Positions 15,762 through 23,349 of a stretch of DNA of 28,934 nucleotides are shown here, piece after piece (the first letter of the stretch is position 1; every line of letters starts with the position of its first letter). Under the pieces are notes generated by a model. The model made no database searches and was not told the origin of the DNA. It saw only the letters and a program-made list of their open reading frames with translations. The translations under genes were made by a program, and so were the position numbers. This DNA comes from QHXW01 sp035297145 (GTDB lineage: Bacteria > Acidobacteriota > Terriglobia > Bryobacterales > Bryobacteraceae). The stretch spans positions 1 through 28,934 of the forward strand of contig DATGZN010000070.1 of NCBI GenBank assembly GCA_035297145.1, in the 5' to 3' direction.

Positions 15762-16909
15762 CACCGCCACCAGCCCGAAAACGGGGAAGGTTCAAGATTT
15801 TCCTGGGCTACGCCGCGGGTGTCGGCAAGACCTACCAGATGCTCGACGAGGGGCAGGTTCTTCACCGCAAAGGCGTGGATGTGGTGGTGGGCTATTTCGA
15901 ACCGCACGGCCGCAAGGACACGATCTCCAGGACCGAGGGCCTGGAGGTGGTACCACGCCGCAAGCTCGAATACCGCGGCACGATTTTCGAAGACCTGGAC
16001 ACGGATGCCATCGTCCGGCGGCAGCCTGAGGTTTGCCTGGTGGACGAGCTCGCGCACACCAACGTGCCCGGATCCGAGCGCGTGAAGCGCTGGCAGGATG
16101 TGCACGTGCTGCTCGATGCCGGCATCAGCGTGCTCACCTCTCTGAACATCCAGCATCTGGAAAGCCTGAACGATCTGATCTGGCAAATGACCGGCGTGCG
16201 CGTGCGCGAGACGATCCCGGACTGGGTGGTGGATCAGGCGGACGAGATCGTGGTGGTCGACGTCACGCCGCGCGCCCTCCGGCATCGTTTGGAGCGTGGC
16301 GTGATTTATTCGCGCGAGAAGGCCGACAAGGCGCTGGAGAACTTTTTCACCGAGCAGAATCTGAGCGCGCTGCGCGAGATCGCCATGCGGCACGCCGCCC
16401 ACGAGATTGAGGAGAAGTTATCCGCGGAAGAATCGGCGCCGGCTGATGGCGCGCTGCCTCCTGCTCCGGGGGATGCCTCCAGACGCAAGGAGTGCATCCT
16501 GATCTGCGTCGATGAGCGGCCCGTAACGATTGTTCTCATCCGCCGCGGCCGGCGGGTGGCCGACTATCTGCGTGCCGAGTGCCTGGCGGTTTACGTAAGC
16601 CCGGATGCCTCGCTGGCCCGCCTTTCTCCGGAAGACCGCGAGGCCGTCGAGAGGCATTTGGGGTTCGCCCGCAACCTTCGCATCCACACTGAAGTCGTGC
16701 CCGGCGACGATGTGGCCGCCGGTATCGTGCAATTCGCGCGCGATCACGGCGTGACCCAGATCTTCATGGGCCGGAGCGTCTCCCGGAACTGGAAAGAGCG
16801 GCTACAGGGTAGCCGCCTGCAACGCGTCGTGCGGTTGGCGCGTGACACGGAGATTACCATCGTCGCCGAGCGCCGCAGAGGGCGCAGCGGCTCGATGGGA
16901 AGCGCGTGA
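15758..16909 (+). CDS. Stand-alone KdpD N-terminal ATP-binding plus USP protein, canonical copy
   Basis: A 383-residue paralogue of the preceding gene with more canonical KdpD signatures: FLGYAAGVGKTYQMLDEG (P-loop), VVVGYFEPHGRKDT, CLVDELAHTNVPGSERVKRW, LTSLNIQHLESLND and a USP domain from about residue 245 (CILICVDERPVTIVLIRRGR, ending with FMGRSVSRNWKERL). It has no kinase domain or membrane segment. The ATG at 15758 overlaps the upstream stop; the longer frame from 15665 would run inside the neighbour and is rejected. With the DUF4118 kinase at 12413 it would rebuild a complete KdpD from two polypeptides. Confidence 0.88.
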   Translation: MTPPPARKRGRFKIFLGYAAGVGKTYQMLDEGQVLHRKGVDVVVGYFEPHGRKDTISRTEGLEVVPRRKLEYRGTIFEDLDTDAIVRRQPEVCLVDELAHTNVPGSERVKRWQDVHVLLDAGISVLTSLNIQHLESLNDLIWQMTGVRVRETIPDWVVDQADEIVVVDVTPRALRHRLERGVIYSREKADKALENFFTEQNLSALREIAMRHAAHEIEEKLSAEESAPADGALPPAPGDASRRKECILICVDERPVTIVLIRRGRRVADYLRAECLAVYVSPDASLARLSPEDREAVERHLGFARNLRIHTEVVPGDDVAAGIVQFARDHGVTQIFMGRSVSRNWKERLQGSRLQRVVRLARDTEITIVAERRRGRSGSMGSA

Positions 16910-16934
16910 GCCGAACGTATCACGAACGCTTCAC

Positions 16935-16971
16935 TTTGTCTGAATCGCTATCTGCATTAATCTCATCTCAA
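16935..16971 (+). repeat. Imperfect direct repeat, left copy (flanks MOSC gene)
   Basis: A 37-base segment beginning TTTGTCTGAA and ending TCTCATCTCAA matches 17704-17740 at 28 of 37 positions without gaps, in the same orientation. It ends 10 bases before the ATG of the MOSC gene, so it may hold part of its promoter or be one side of a transposition or duplication unit. Confidence 0.5.
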
Positions 16972-16981
16972 GAATCTCGCC

Positions 16982-17662
16982 ATGGATTCGTTTCCTGCCT
17001 CTTCTGTCGAATCGGCCCGCGTCGTCTCGGTCAACGTGGCAACGCCGCGAATTGTCCGGGTTGGCGATACCGAAGTGCCGACAAGCATTTTCAAGTCCCC
17101 TGTAGAAGGCCGCATCGCAGTGAAGGGGAACAACCTCGTGGGCGATCGGCAGGCCGATTTGACGGTTCACGGCGGGCCACACAAAGCAATCTACCTCTAC
17201 CCGGCGGAACACTACGCCTACTGGACCGCTCAACTGGGCGGCGCGGTCCTTCCGCCCGGCGTTTTCGGCGAGAACCTTACCACGTTGGGGATCGATGAAA
17301 ACTCGGTGCGCATTGGCGACCGGTTTCGTATCGGCTCCGTCGTACTCCAAGTCACACAGCCGCGCATGCCGTGCTACAAACTCGCCGTGCGCTTCGGCAG
17401 GGCGGATATGGTGAAACGGTTCTGGCTGGCTCGCCGCCCGGGTATCTACTTCGCCGTGGTCGAAGAAGGTGATCTCGCCGCCGGAGATCTCATCACCAAG
17501 GTTTGCGAAGGACCGGAGCCAATTACCGTGGGCGATGTTGTGCGCCTCTATGTCGGCGAGGATCGCGAACCTGACCATCTGCAACGCGCTTTGCGTGCTC
17601 CGCTTCCTGGCGGCTGGAAAGACCAATTGCGCGAGCGCGCGAGCGAACTGGCCAGGAGCTAA
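16982..17662 (+). CDS. MOSC-domain protein (YiiM-like)
   Basis: A 226-residue soluble MOSC protein of the YiiM type. Visible are GRIAVKGNNLVGDRQADLTV (residues 43-62), HGGPHKAIYLYPAEHY, GVFGENLTTLG and the conserved cysteine in QPRMPCYKLAVRFG (Cys131), which in MOSC proteins handles sulfur or contacts the molybdenum cofactor. A C-terminal three-helix extension (HLQRALRAPLPGGWKDQL) is also typical. Members help reduce N-hydroxylated bases or participate in molybdoenzyme sulfur transfer; the exact role here is unknown. No ribosome site is seen before the ATG at 16982, yet the open frame starts there. Imperfect 37-base direct repeats lie on both sides. Confidence 0.88.
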   Translation: MDSFPASSVESARVVSVNVATPRIVRVGDTEVPTSIFKSPVEGRIAVKGNNLVGDRQADLTVHGGPHKAIYLYPAEHYAYWTAQLGGAVLPPGVFGENLTTLGIDENSVRIGDRFRIGSVVLQVTQPRMPCYKLAVRFGRADMVKRFWLARRPGIYFAVVEEGDLAAGDLITKVCEGPEPITVGDVVRLYVGEDREPDHLQRALRAPLPGGWKDQLRERASELARS

Positions 17663-17703
17663 GTGTCTGATCGCTCACATCTGTGGCAATATCCGCCTTC
17701 TTA

Positions 17704-17740
17704 TTTGTCTGAAACCGTATCCGAGTTTGTCTCACCTCAA
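17704..17740 (+). repeat. Imperfect direct repeat, right copy (flanks MOSC gene)
   Basis: Begins TTTGTCTGAA and ends TCTCACCTCAA; 28 of 37 bases identical to 16935-16971. It lies 41 bases after the MOSC stop, in a gap before the converging VOC gene. Confidence 0.5.
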
Positions 17741-17836
17741 ATGCTGACTCGTCAGAAGAAATCGTGGGTGGATTCCGGCTACGACTACGGGACCGTAGCT
17801 ACAGAAAACCGATTGAGCAAGTGCAGTGGAAGGCCC

Positions 17837-18349
17837 TTAGGGCTTTGCGGACGCCGGCTGCCAGAGCTCAATCTTATTCCCATCCAGGTCATAGATCCAG
17901 GCAAAGCGACCGTAGGATTCATTCATTCGTTTGGCGTCAATCTTTACTCCCTCTTGTTTTAAGCGGTCGAGCAAAGCATCCAGATCGTCCACGATGTAGT
18001 TGACCATGAACGGTTGCGTGGCTGCGATATAGTCGGTGGAGGCGGGAAAAATAGTCCAAACCGTAACGTGTTCCTTTTGCGGGTCATCGTGTTCGCGCCA
18101 GGGAAGCATCGCGCCTCCGCCTTTGTCAGCGAGTCCAAGATGCTTCGAATACCATTCGCGCATCTGATCACGATTAGCGGATTTGAAGAAGACACCGCCG
18201 ATACCAAGGATGCGCCCGCGCTGCTCCATTTTGACAGGCGGCTTCGACTTTTCAGGTTGCGGAGATTGCACTTCCTGTCCTCCTATTGAGCAGGCCGAGA
18301 TGAGCAACAGCGAGCCGAGCGCAATTGTGCTCCCGGGTATTCCTTGCAT
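17837..18349 (-). CDS. VOC-family (glyoxalase-like) lipoprotein
   Basis: A 170-residue protein with a lipoprotein signal (lipobox LISAC, Cys20), a short Pro/Gln/Lys linker and one vicinal-oxygen-chelate unit: LGIGGVFFKSANRDQMREWY, SKHLGLADKGGG, FMVNYIVDDLDALLDRLKQE and the end YDLDGNKIELWQP with the usual metal-ligand glutamate. VOC proteins include glyoxalases, dioxygenases and resistance proteins; a lipid-anchored periplasmic one has no obvious substrate. The frame is open to 18406, but the ATG at 18349 gives the signal sequence. It stands alone between non-coding stretches. Confidence 0.85.
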   Translation of the reverse strand: MQGIPGSTIALGSLLLISACSIGGQEVQSPQPEKSKPPVKMEQRGRILGIGGVFFKSANRDQMREWYSKHLGLADKGGGAMLPWREHDDPQKEHVTVWTIFPASTDYIAATQPFMVNYIVDDLDALLDRLKQEGVKIDAKRMNESYGRFAWIYDLDGNKIELWQPASAKP

Positions 18350-18406
18350 GTGTGGATCATAACATCGCGCTCGATCCCGGCGCAGAGACGGCAGCAAAAT
18401 TAACAA

Positions 18407-18711
18407 GTTTCGATTCGAATGGAGAAAACGGTTCGCTCAAAGTTCGCCTCGATTCACCCTTTCTAAATCGCGCATGAGGTCTCGAACTGGCTTGGCATCG
18501 CCCGTAGAGAACCAGGCTTACGGGATCGTAAAGTATCCCAGATTGGGTGTTCATCGGCACGAAGCGCGGATGACTCCTGCAAAAACGGCGTAGCGTTTAC
18601 CAGGGAGGCAAGGTGGTTCCAGAGCCAACTGGCCACGAACACAAAAAGCTGAGACCCCAGAAATTTCACGGGAGCCGGTTACCGATTCTGAGAAGGCGTC
18701 TCAGTCAGCTT
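18407..18711. other. Intergenic region without a recognised gene
   Basis: About 300 bases between the start of the VOC gene and the terminator of the beta-propeller gene. Short minus-strand frames (18463-18669, 18357-18560) show no family features or ribosome sites and are probably chance. CTGAGA/TCTCAG (about 18688-18704) can form a small hairpin. The promoter of the VOC gene must lie near 18350-18450 but no clear box was found. Confidence 0.4.
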
Positions 18712-18738
18712 AAAAGGGGCCGGACGTCTCCGGCTCCC
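18712..18738 (-). terminator. Rho-independent terminator of the beta-propeller gene
   Basis: On the minus strand, a GC stem (18729-18734 with 18719-18724, loop of four, extended by three pairs including one G-U) is followed by TTTT (18715-18712). It starts about 15 bases after the stop at 18753. An outer repeat, TCAGTCAG at 18701-18708 and CTGACTGA at 18740-18747, can lengthen the hairpin. Confidence 0.7.
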
Positions 18739-18752
18739 ACTGACTGACTCAA

Positions 18753-19772
18753 TCACCGGGCAAAGACCATCAGAGTGAACGTCTTCGAAATGACCGTCGG
18801 CCACGGATGAGGGTTCTCCGCAGTCGCCTTGGGTGGCGGCCCAAATTCGGCGGTCACGGTATAGACATTGTGATTGCCTGTGTCGAGAGCCATGGTGCGT
18901 GCGCCACGCTGCGTCGCAATTGTTTGCACTACGGAGTATTTGTCGGATGAATCCTGATGCGCCACCGTGATCGTGCCGTCACCGCACGAAGCGAACGCCA
19001 GACCAGTCGCCGGATCGAAGCGGTTTGCATCCACGCCTTTTCCAATGGGGATCGTCGCCACAACCTTGCCGTTCGTGTAATCCATGACGGCCATCAATCC
19101 GTTGTGGCAGCCGGCGAACAGGCGCTGGTGCGCAACGTCAATGGCCATTCCTGACGGCTCCTTGCACGGCGCGAGGGGCCATGTGTGCAGCGCCTTCAGC
19201 GTCTTGGCATCGAATGCAATGATCTGGTTCTTGTCCTCTACGTTGACATATATGTGTCCCGCGCCATCTGCCTGCGCAAATTCCGGCTTGCCTCCGAGCG
19301 GGATGCTGCCCACCATGTTCCCCGTCTCGGCGTCGAGGGCCGTCGCGTCGTTGCCGCCCTCGCCGTTGAAAGTGAATACGCGCTTGGTCGCCGTATCGTA
19401 GAGAATGGCATCCGGGTCCCGCCCGCTCGGCAGCTTCGCCTCGCGGACAACCTGCAGCTTATCCGTATCCAGGATCGTCACCGAGTTGTCGGTGCTCAGG
19501 AACGCGCGCTTCAGTTCGGGCGCGAAGGCAATCGCGTGCGCCCCGTTTATTTTGGGGATGTCGGCAAGCTGCTTGCCCTCCGCGTCCACTACCAGGATGT
19601 GCGACCCGCGCGGAATGAAAACGTGCCTGGACGCCGTGTCCACCTCAAAGTAATCCCACCCACCCTCTCCGCCCAGGGTGATTTTCTTCACAAGCTGGTA
19701 TTCGCTCGCAGCCGCTATTGCGGCGAACAATTGTGCCGCGAATATGGCGGCTACCACAGCATGGTTGCGCAT
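18753..19772 (-). CDS. Exported YVTN/YncE-like beta-propeller protein
   Basis: A 339-residue secreted protein (signal MRNHAVVAAIFAAQLFAAIAAA) built of repeated four-stranded blades of about 40-45 residues with the pattern V-D-x-A-S-R-H-V-F-I-P, e.g. GGWDYFEVDTASRHVFIPRG, HAIAFAPELKRAFLSTDNSV, YDTATKRVFTFNGEGGNDAT, AIDVAHQRLFAGCHNGLMAV and ALDTGNHNVYTVTAEFGPPP. Such YncE/lactonase-like propellers are common in Acidobacteria and serve as periplasmic binding platforms; enzymatic activity cannot be claimed. The gene is monocistronic with its own terminator and diverges from the GYD gene across about 119 bases. Confidence 0.87.
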   Translation of the reverse strand: MRNHAVVAAIFAAQLFAAIAAASEYQLVKKITLGGEGGWDYFEVDTASRHVFIPRGSHILVVDAEGKQLADIPKINGAHAIAFAPELKRAFLSTDNSVTILDTDKLQVVREAKLPSGRDPDAILYDTATKRVFTFNGEGGNDATALDAETGNMVGSIPLGGKPEFAQADGAGHIYVNVEDKNQIIAFDAKTLKALHTWPLAPCKEPSGMAIDVAHQRLFAGCHNGLMAVMDYTNGKVVATIPIGKGVDANRFDPATGLAFASCGDGTITVAHQDSSDKYSVVQTIATQRGARTMALDTGNHNVYTVTAEFGPPPKATAENPHPWPTVISKTFTLMVFAR

Positions 19773-19891
19773 TGTTCCCTACTTTTGCCTTTTGAATTTT
19801 GCCTTTTGCCTTCACAAGTGTATCGCGATGTGGAAGGCTTGCACTCGGCAACCGCCGGGACTATGATTCAGCAACAAGAAAGGGGACCCTA

Positions 19892-20230
19892 ATGGCAAAC
19901 TATCTGCTCCAGGTGGCCTACACGCCGGAAGCGTGGACCTCCATGATCGCTAATCCGCACGACCGCATCGGTGAAGTTCGGCCGGTGGTCGAAAAGCTCG
20001 GCGGGAAAATTCAACACGCCTGGTTCGCTTTCGGCGACTACGATCTGGTGGCGATCGTCGAGATGCCCACCAACGTCGAGGCCGCCGCGTTCTCACTCGC
20101 TGCCGCCGCTGGCGGTGCCTGCCGTACCGTCAAGACCACTCCGCTCATGACCACGACGGAGGGAATCGAAGCCATGAAGAAAGCCGCCACGTCGGGGTAC
20201 AAAGCGCCGGCTCGTGCGGCGCACGCGTGA
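19892..20230 (+). CDS. GYD-domain protein
   Basis: A 112-residue soluble protein of the GYD family (named for the FGDYDLVAIVEMP-type motif, residues 46-58 here). It opens MANYLLQVAYTPEAW and has the usual GGKIQHAWFAFGDYD core and an Ala-rich helix. Members are small ferredoxin-like-fold proteins of unknown role, probably dimeric. AGGGGA lies before the ATG at 19892; the longer frame from 19799 has no family match and runs into the shared promoter region. The end overlaps the degraded HigB frame. Confidence 0.87.
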   Translation: MANYLLQVAYTPEAWTSMIANPHDRIGEVRPVVEKLGGKIQHAWFAFGDYDLVAIVEMPTNVEAAAFSLAAAAGGACRTVKTTPLMTTTEGIEAMKKAATSGYKAPARAAHA

Positions 20231-20417
20231 AGCATACGACGCATACTTGTCTGTAGTGCGCTTTAGGGATTCCGAGCCGCGACCAAAGGAAGCGGTTTTC
20301 GGGCCCCATTTGGTGACGGCCATCGATTATGTGAGGCAGATCGTGTTCATCAAATGGGTCGGCTCTCACCACGACTACGACAAGATCGACGCCAGGACTG
20401 TGCAATATGGAGATTAA
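20214..20417 (+). pseudogene. Truncated HigB-type toxin
   Basis: The frame ends in LVTAIDYVRQIVFIKWVGSH followed by HDYDKIDARTV (from about 20310), which is the C-terminal third of the HigB/RelE-like toxin family (compare VGTHAEYDKIDATTV). Only about 67 codons are open, against about 100 usual, and the first 32 residues do not look like HigB; the N-terminal core appears deleted. The frame overlaps higA by 11 bases, the usual toxin-antitoxin arrangement. It is unlikely to be a working mRNA interferase, though the catalytic state cannot be judged by eye. Confidence 0.7.
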
Positions 20418-20784
20418 ACCCATCCGCACCAAAGCCGATCACATGGCTTCTCTGCGCGAAATTGAACGTCTGTGGGGCGCCCCGCGACGCACGCTGGATG
20501 GTGACCGCTTAGAAATTCTGGTGACCCTGGTGGAGGCATACGAGCGCCAGCATTTCCCAATCGGCAAGCCTGATCCGCGCGATGCGATCCGTTTCCGCCT
20601 GGAACAGATGGGATCCGACCTCCGGGCCCTCATAGGGGTGATTGGAAACCGAACGCGCGTTTACGAAGTGATGCGAGGCGACCGCTCCCTCTCGCTCAAT
20701 ATGATTCGCCGTCTCCACGCGAAATTCGGAATTCCGGCAGATCTGCTGATCCAGCCCTTCGGCAAGAAGAAGCGGGCGGCGTAA
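20407..20784 (+). CDS. HigA-type antitoxin with HTH domain
   Basis: A 125-residue protein of the HigA antitoxin family. The N-terminal part (EIKPIRTKADHMASLREIER, LEILVTLVEAYERQHFPI) is the toxin-binding region and the C-terminal part (DLRALIGVIGNRTRVYEVMR, LSLNMIRRLHAKFGIPADLL) is an XRE-like helix-turn-helix. It appears intact although the toxin before it is truncated, so it may survive as a free DNA-binding protein. It overlaps the toxin frame by 11 bases and lacks a strong ribosome site of its own, consistent with former coupled translation. Confidence 0.87.
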   Translation: MEIKPIRTKADHMASLREIERLWGAPRRTLDGDRLEILVTLVEAYERQHFPIGKPDPRDAIRFRLEQMGSDLRALIGVIGNRTRVYEVMRGDRSLSLNMIRRLHAKFGIPADLLIQPFGKKKRAA

Positions 20785-20806
20785 GGCCACCTCTGTTGGC
20801 TTTTCT

Positions 20807-20911
20807 TTACCCCGCGCCGCGGTCGGTGGTAATGGTGATCACCGGTCCCTGGCCCACCTTAACTTTTTGCTCCACCTTCGCCTTAGGCCCTTGTCCTTCC
20901 GGGGACGAAGA
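20807..20911 (-). pseudogene. Remnant 3' end of a DUF4097 (toast-rack) gene
   Basis: The minus strand reads KVKVGQGPVITITTDRGAG and a stop (TTA at 20807-20809), matching the C-terminus of the intact gene at 22003 (KGKVGQGPVITITTDRGAVT). Bases 20812-20861 agree with 22023-22072 at 45 of 50 positions. Upstream, PEGQGPKAKVEQ still resembles the family tail, then similarity ends near 20911. It is the stub of a second copy, in the same orientation as the intact gene. Confidence 0.75.
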
Positions 20912-20948
20912 TGTGAAACCACTCGACCTTTGGGTGTAGTTTGGCTTC

Positions 20949-21962
20949 ATGCCCGTTGTCACGTTTTTGCCGCACTTTCCGGGTCAGCCGATTGACACCT
21001 GGTACGGCACCTTCCATCTTTGGAGATGGCACCAACACAAGGCAAAGTACATCCCCGAGGCCGCACATAGGCATTATCTTGACCAGCTGTTCTCCATTTA
21101 TAAACGCCCGAACGGTGCCTGGGAGGACCGCATCACCATCCTGTCGACTTCCGACAGTCTCTATCCTGATTGCGACGATGTTCTTGGCCGGTTCACTTCC
21201 GCATGCATGTTTTGCCACTTGATCATGCTGCCGGACGAGGCCCATGCGCATTGGAGGATCGCTTCCTCCGACAATTTCCTGGCGTTTTCATGGCCGATCG
21301 ACTTTGAAAGAGCTGATCTCTCGATTGCGTTTGGCAGCTACTTTCGCTGCTACTACGAAGGCACAGCGGAGGAGCTGTCAGTCGTGACGCCCCAGTATGT
21401 TCCGATGCCCACCGAGAGCCCTTGTGAGAGATCGTTATTGCGGGACTTGGCTCGCCTCGCGGCTTCGACGGACGTCGAATGTCTGCGCCTATTTCGATCC
21501 TTTGACTGGATACGATTGGCCTTTGGCAATTCTACCGGCTTTCCGTTTGAATCGCGGATCGTGGCGCTAGCCACGGCATTCGAAATTCTCCTGGACCTCC
21601 CCGAACGAGGAAAGGGATCGAGCCTTTCTCAGCGCGTGAATCAGCTGGTGCCAGGCAACAGAATGCCTCTCTCACAGAAGGTGCTCCGGCCCAAGAAACA
21701 ACCTGTTGAAGATAACGAACTCGGCTGGTGGTGCCGAAACTTCTATGATCTTCGCAGCAAGATCGTTCACGGAGATCAACTCCAGGGAGACTGGTTCTTG
21801 GTGAACAACACCGACCAGCTGAAGATCGGACTGAGCGTCTTCGAGGAGTGCGTTATCGGGCTCCTCGTGAGGCGTGGTGACTTCGATGACTCAAAGAGAC
21901 CAAACCGACGTCTGGGCCTTCGCTGGGCTATTGCCCTAGGCGTGCAAGATTACATCTCGTGA
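20949..21962 (+). CDS. Hypothetical protein with HEPN-like (Apea) C-terminal motif
   Basis: A 337-residue soluble protein I cannot assign to a named family. The C-terminal half is helical and has the sequence NFYDLRSKIVHGDQLQGDW, with the R-x4-H motif (Arg269, His274) of HEPN domains such as the Apea-like group; many HEPN proteins are RNases in toxin-antitoxin or abortive-infection systems. The upstream helix VALATAFEILLDLPERGKGS fits the first HEPN helix. The N-terminal 150 residues are rich in Trp, His and aromatic residues (WYGTFHLWRWHQHK) and carry clustered cysteines (CMFCH at 86-90). No ribosome site precedes the ATG at 20949. It lies between a DUF4097 gene stub and the intact DUF4097 gene, suggesting an inserted cargo gene. 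Confidence 0.65.
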   Translation: MPVVTFLPHFPGQPIDTWYGTFHLWRWHQHKAKYIPEAAHRHYLDQLFSIYKRPNGAWEDRITILSTSDSLYPDCDDVLGRFTSACMFCHLIMLPDEAHAHWRIASSDNFLAFSWPIDFERADLSIAFGSYFRCYYEGTAEELSVVTPQYVPMPTESPCERSLLRDLARLAASTDVECLRLFRSFDWIRLAFGNSTGFPFESRIVALATAFEILLDLPERGKGSSLSQRVNQLVPGNRMPLSQKVLRPKKQPVEDNELGWWCRNFYDLRSKIVHGDQLQGDWFLVNNTDQLKIGLSVFEECVIGLLVRRGDFDDSKRPNRRLGLRWAIALGVQDYIS

Positions 21963-22002
21963 TAGCCGCAGCGGCACTGCAGTCACGACGCGTAAGGCTC
22001 TC

Positions 22003-23349
22003 TCAGCTCTTCTTCACCGTCACCGCGCCGCGATCGGTCGTGATCGTGATCACCGGTCCCTGACCCACCTTACCCTTCACCGTCCCACCCTCGCCCTCGG
22101 TCCTGGCATCGAGCGGTGAGCCGTATTCGTTCTGCGCTTCGCCGCGCGAGGTGGTGGCCCGGATCTCGAACCCGGCCGCGTCCGGCAGTTCCAACTCGAT
22201 GTTGCCCGAGTGGCTCCGCGCATCGATCCTCGCCAGCGGCCCTTTGCCCGGTTTCAGCTCGATGTCGCCGCGCTCGGTCTCCAGATCGATCGATTGCGTG
22301 AAGTCTTCCACGTGAATGTCGTGCGATTTCGTTACCACGTGCAAAGGCCCTACCACGTTACTGGCGGTGAGTGCGCCCAGGTCCATGGTGATCGTTCCCG
22401 GCACTCTTTCCACTCGCAGGTCCGTGTTGCGCGATTCCAGATGCAGCGGCTTGGCCAGGTTCTTGAATTGCATCGTACCCGAGTAGGACCCGTTGACTGT
22501 CACCTGCCCGCCCACGTTCTCCAGCTCCACATCCGCTCCGTGTCCCTCGATCGCCACATCGCCTTTGACGTCCACCGCGTGGACGATATCGCTGTGCTGC
22601 AAGTCGACCTTGACGCTGCCGCCGATGGTGGTCAGCCGCACTCCGGCGTTGCCGCTGGCGATGTCCACGCTGCCCGCGAGATCGGTGATATCGTAATCGC
22701 CCTTGTTTCCGCGGCCCTCGATATCCGCGTGGCGCGGCAATGTCACCTCCAGGTCGCAGGCCATGCGCTGAACGTGTGACACTTTCTCCTCATTGGTCCG
22801 CACAACGATCCGGTCGCCGTCCTGCACAATCTCGAGCGGCGTCTGTCCATCGGCCTTGTCGGCGTCGCCTTTGTTGTACGCCCGGATCATCTTGTGCTCA
22901 TCCACTTTGACTTCCGCATCGTCGGTGCCATTGATCCGCACATTGCCGCGCAAATTTTCGAATACCACGTGCACCGCGCCCTTCACAGGCCTCTGCAAAC
23001 TGGTGTGATAGTCGAACTCTTCGCCGAACATTTCCAGACCCGTGGTGCCGAACGGGGCCAGATGCACACCGTGCCGGTCCGCGGCATACATACCACTGCC
23101 GATGACGCACAACAGGATAATCAGCGCCACTTCCCCACCTGAAAGGCCGCCGGAAGGCAGCGGGCCCTCGCGCATGGCTTCGATCATCACTTCAAACAGG
23201 CGCAGGACGCCCCACGCGATCAGAATGAACGGCCAGTACTGCGCGATCAGTTGAAACAGCGGCAGATCCTGCCACACGTTGTGCAACAGAAACGCCAGGC
23301 CGATCAGGATCAGGATCAGCGGCCCGGTAACGGATCGGCGCGGCCTCAT
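22003..23349 (-). CDS. Membrane-anchored DUF4097 adhesin-like (toast-rack) protein with LiaI/LiaF-like N-terminus
   Basis: A 448-residue protein. The first 95 residues hold three hydrophobic segments (TGPLILILIGLAFLLHNV, YWPFILIAWGVLRLFEV, ALIILLCVIGSGMYA) like LiaI/LiaF. The rest is a long beta-helix-like DUF4097 domain built of short repeats: GDYDITDLAGSVDIASGNAG, VRLTTIGGSVKVDLQHSD, DVAIEGHGADVELENVGGQV, GDIELKPGKGPL, ending TITTDRGAVTVKKS. In Gram-positives related proteins act with cell-envelope stress systems. It is the last gene of a five-gene minus-strand operon headed by an ECF sigma factor; its ATG overlaps the stop of the preceding small gene. A 3' stub of a close relative lies 1.2 kb away (20807-20911). 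Confidence 0.87.
   Translation of the reverse strand: MRPRRSVTGPLILILIGLAFLLHNVWQDLPLFQLIAQYWPFILIAWGVLRLFEVMIEAMREGPLPSGGLSGGEVALIILLCVIGSGMYAADRHGVHLAPFGTTGLEMFGEEFDYHTSLQRPVKGAVHVVFENLRGNVRINGTDDAEVKVDEHKMIRAYNKGDADKADGQTPLEIVQDGDRIVVRTNEEKVSHVQRMACDLEVTLPRHADIEGRGNKGDYDITDLAGSVDIASGNAGVRLTTIGGSVKVDLQHSDIVHAVDVKGDVAIEGHGADVELENVGGQVTVNGSYSGTMQFKNLAKPLHLESRNTDLRVERVPGTITMDLGALTASNVVGPLHVVTKSHDIHVEDFTQSIDLETERGDIELKPGKGPLARIDARSHSGNIELELPDAAGFEIRATTSRGEAQNEYGSPLDARTEGEGGTVKGKVGQGPVITITTDRGAVTVKKS

Noticed and set aside
17663..17962. 99-codon plus-strand frame after the MOSC gene
   Set aside because: It overlaps the antisense of the VOC gene end and the direct repeat, and has no domain or ribosome site.
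18463..18669. 68-codon minus-strand frame in the 18.4-18.7 kb gap
   Set aside because: No ribosome site, no family features, and it stands isolated; treated as chance.
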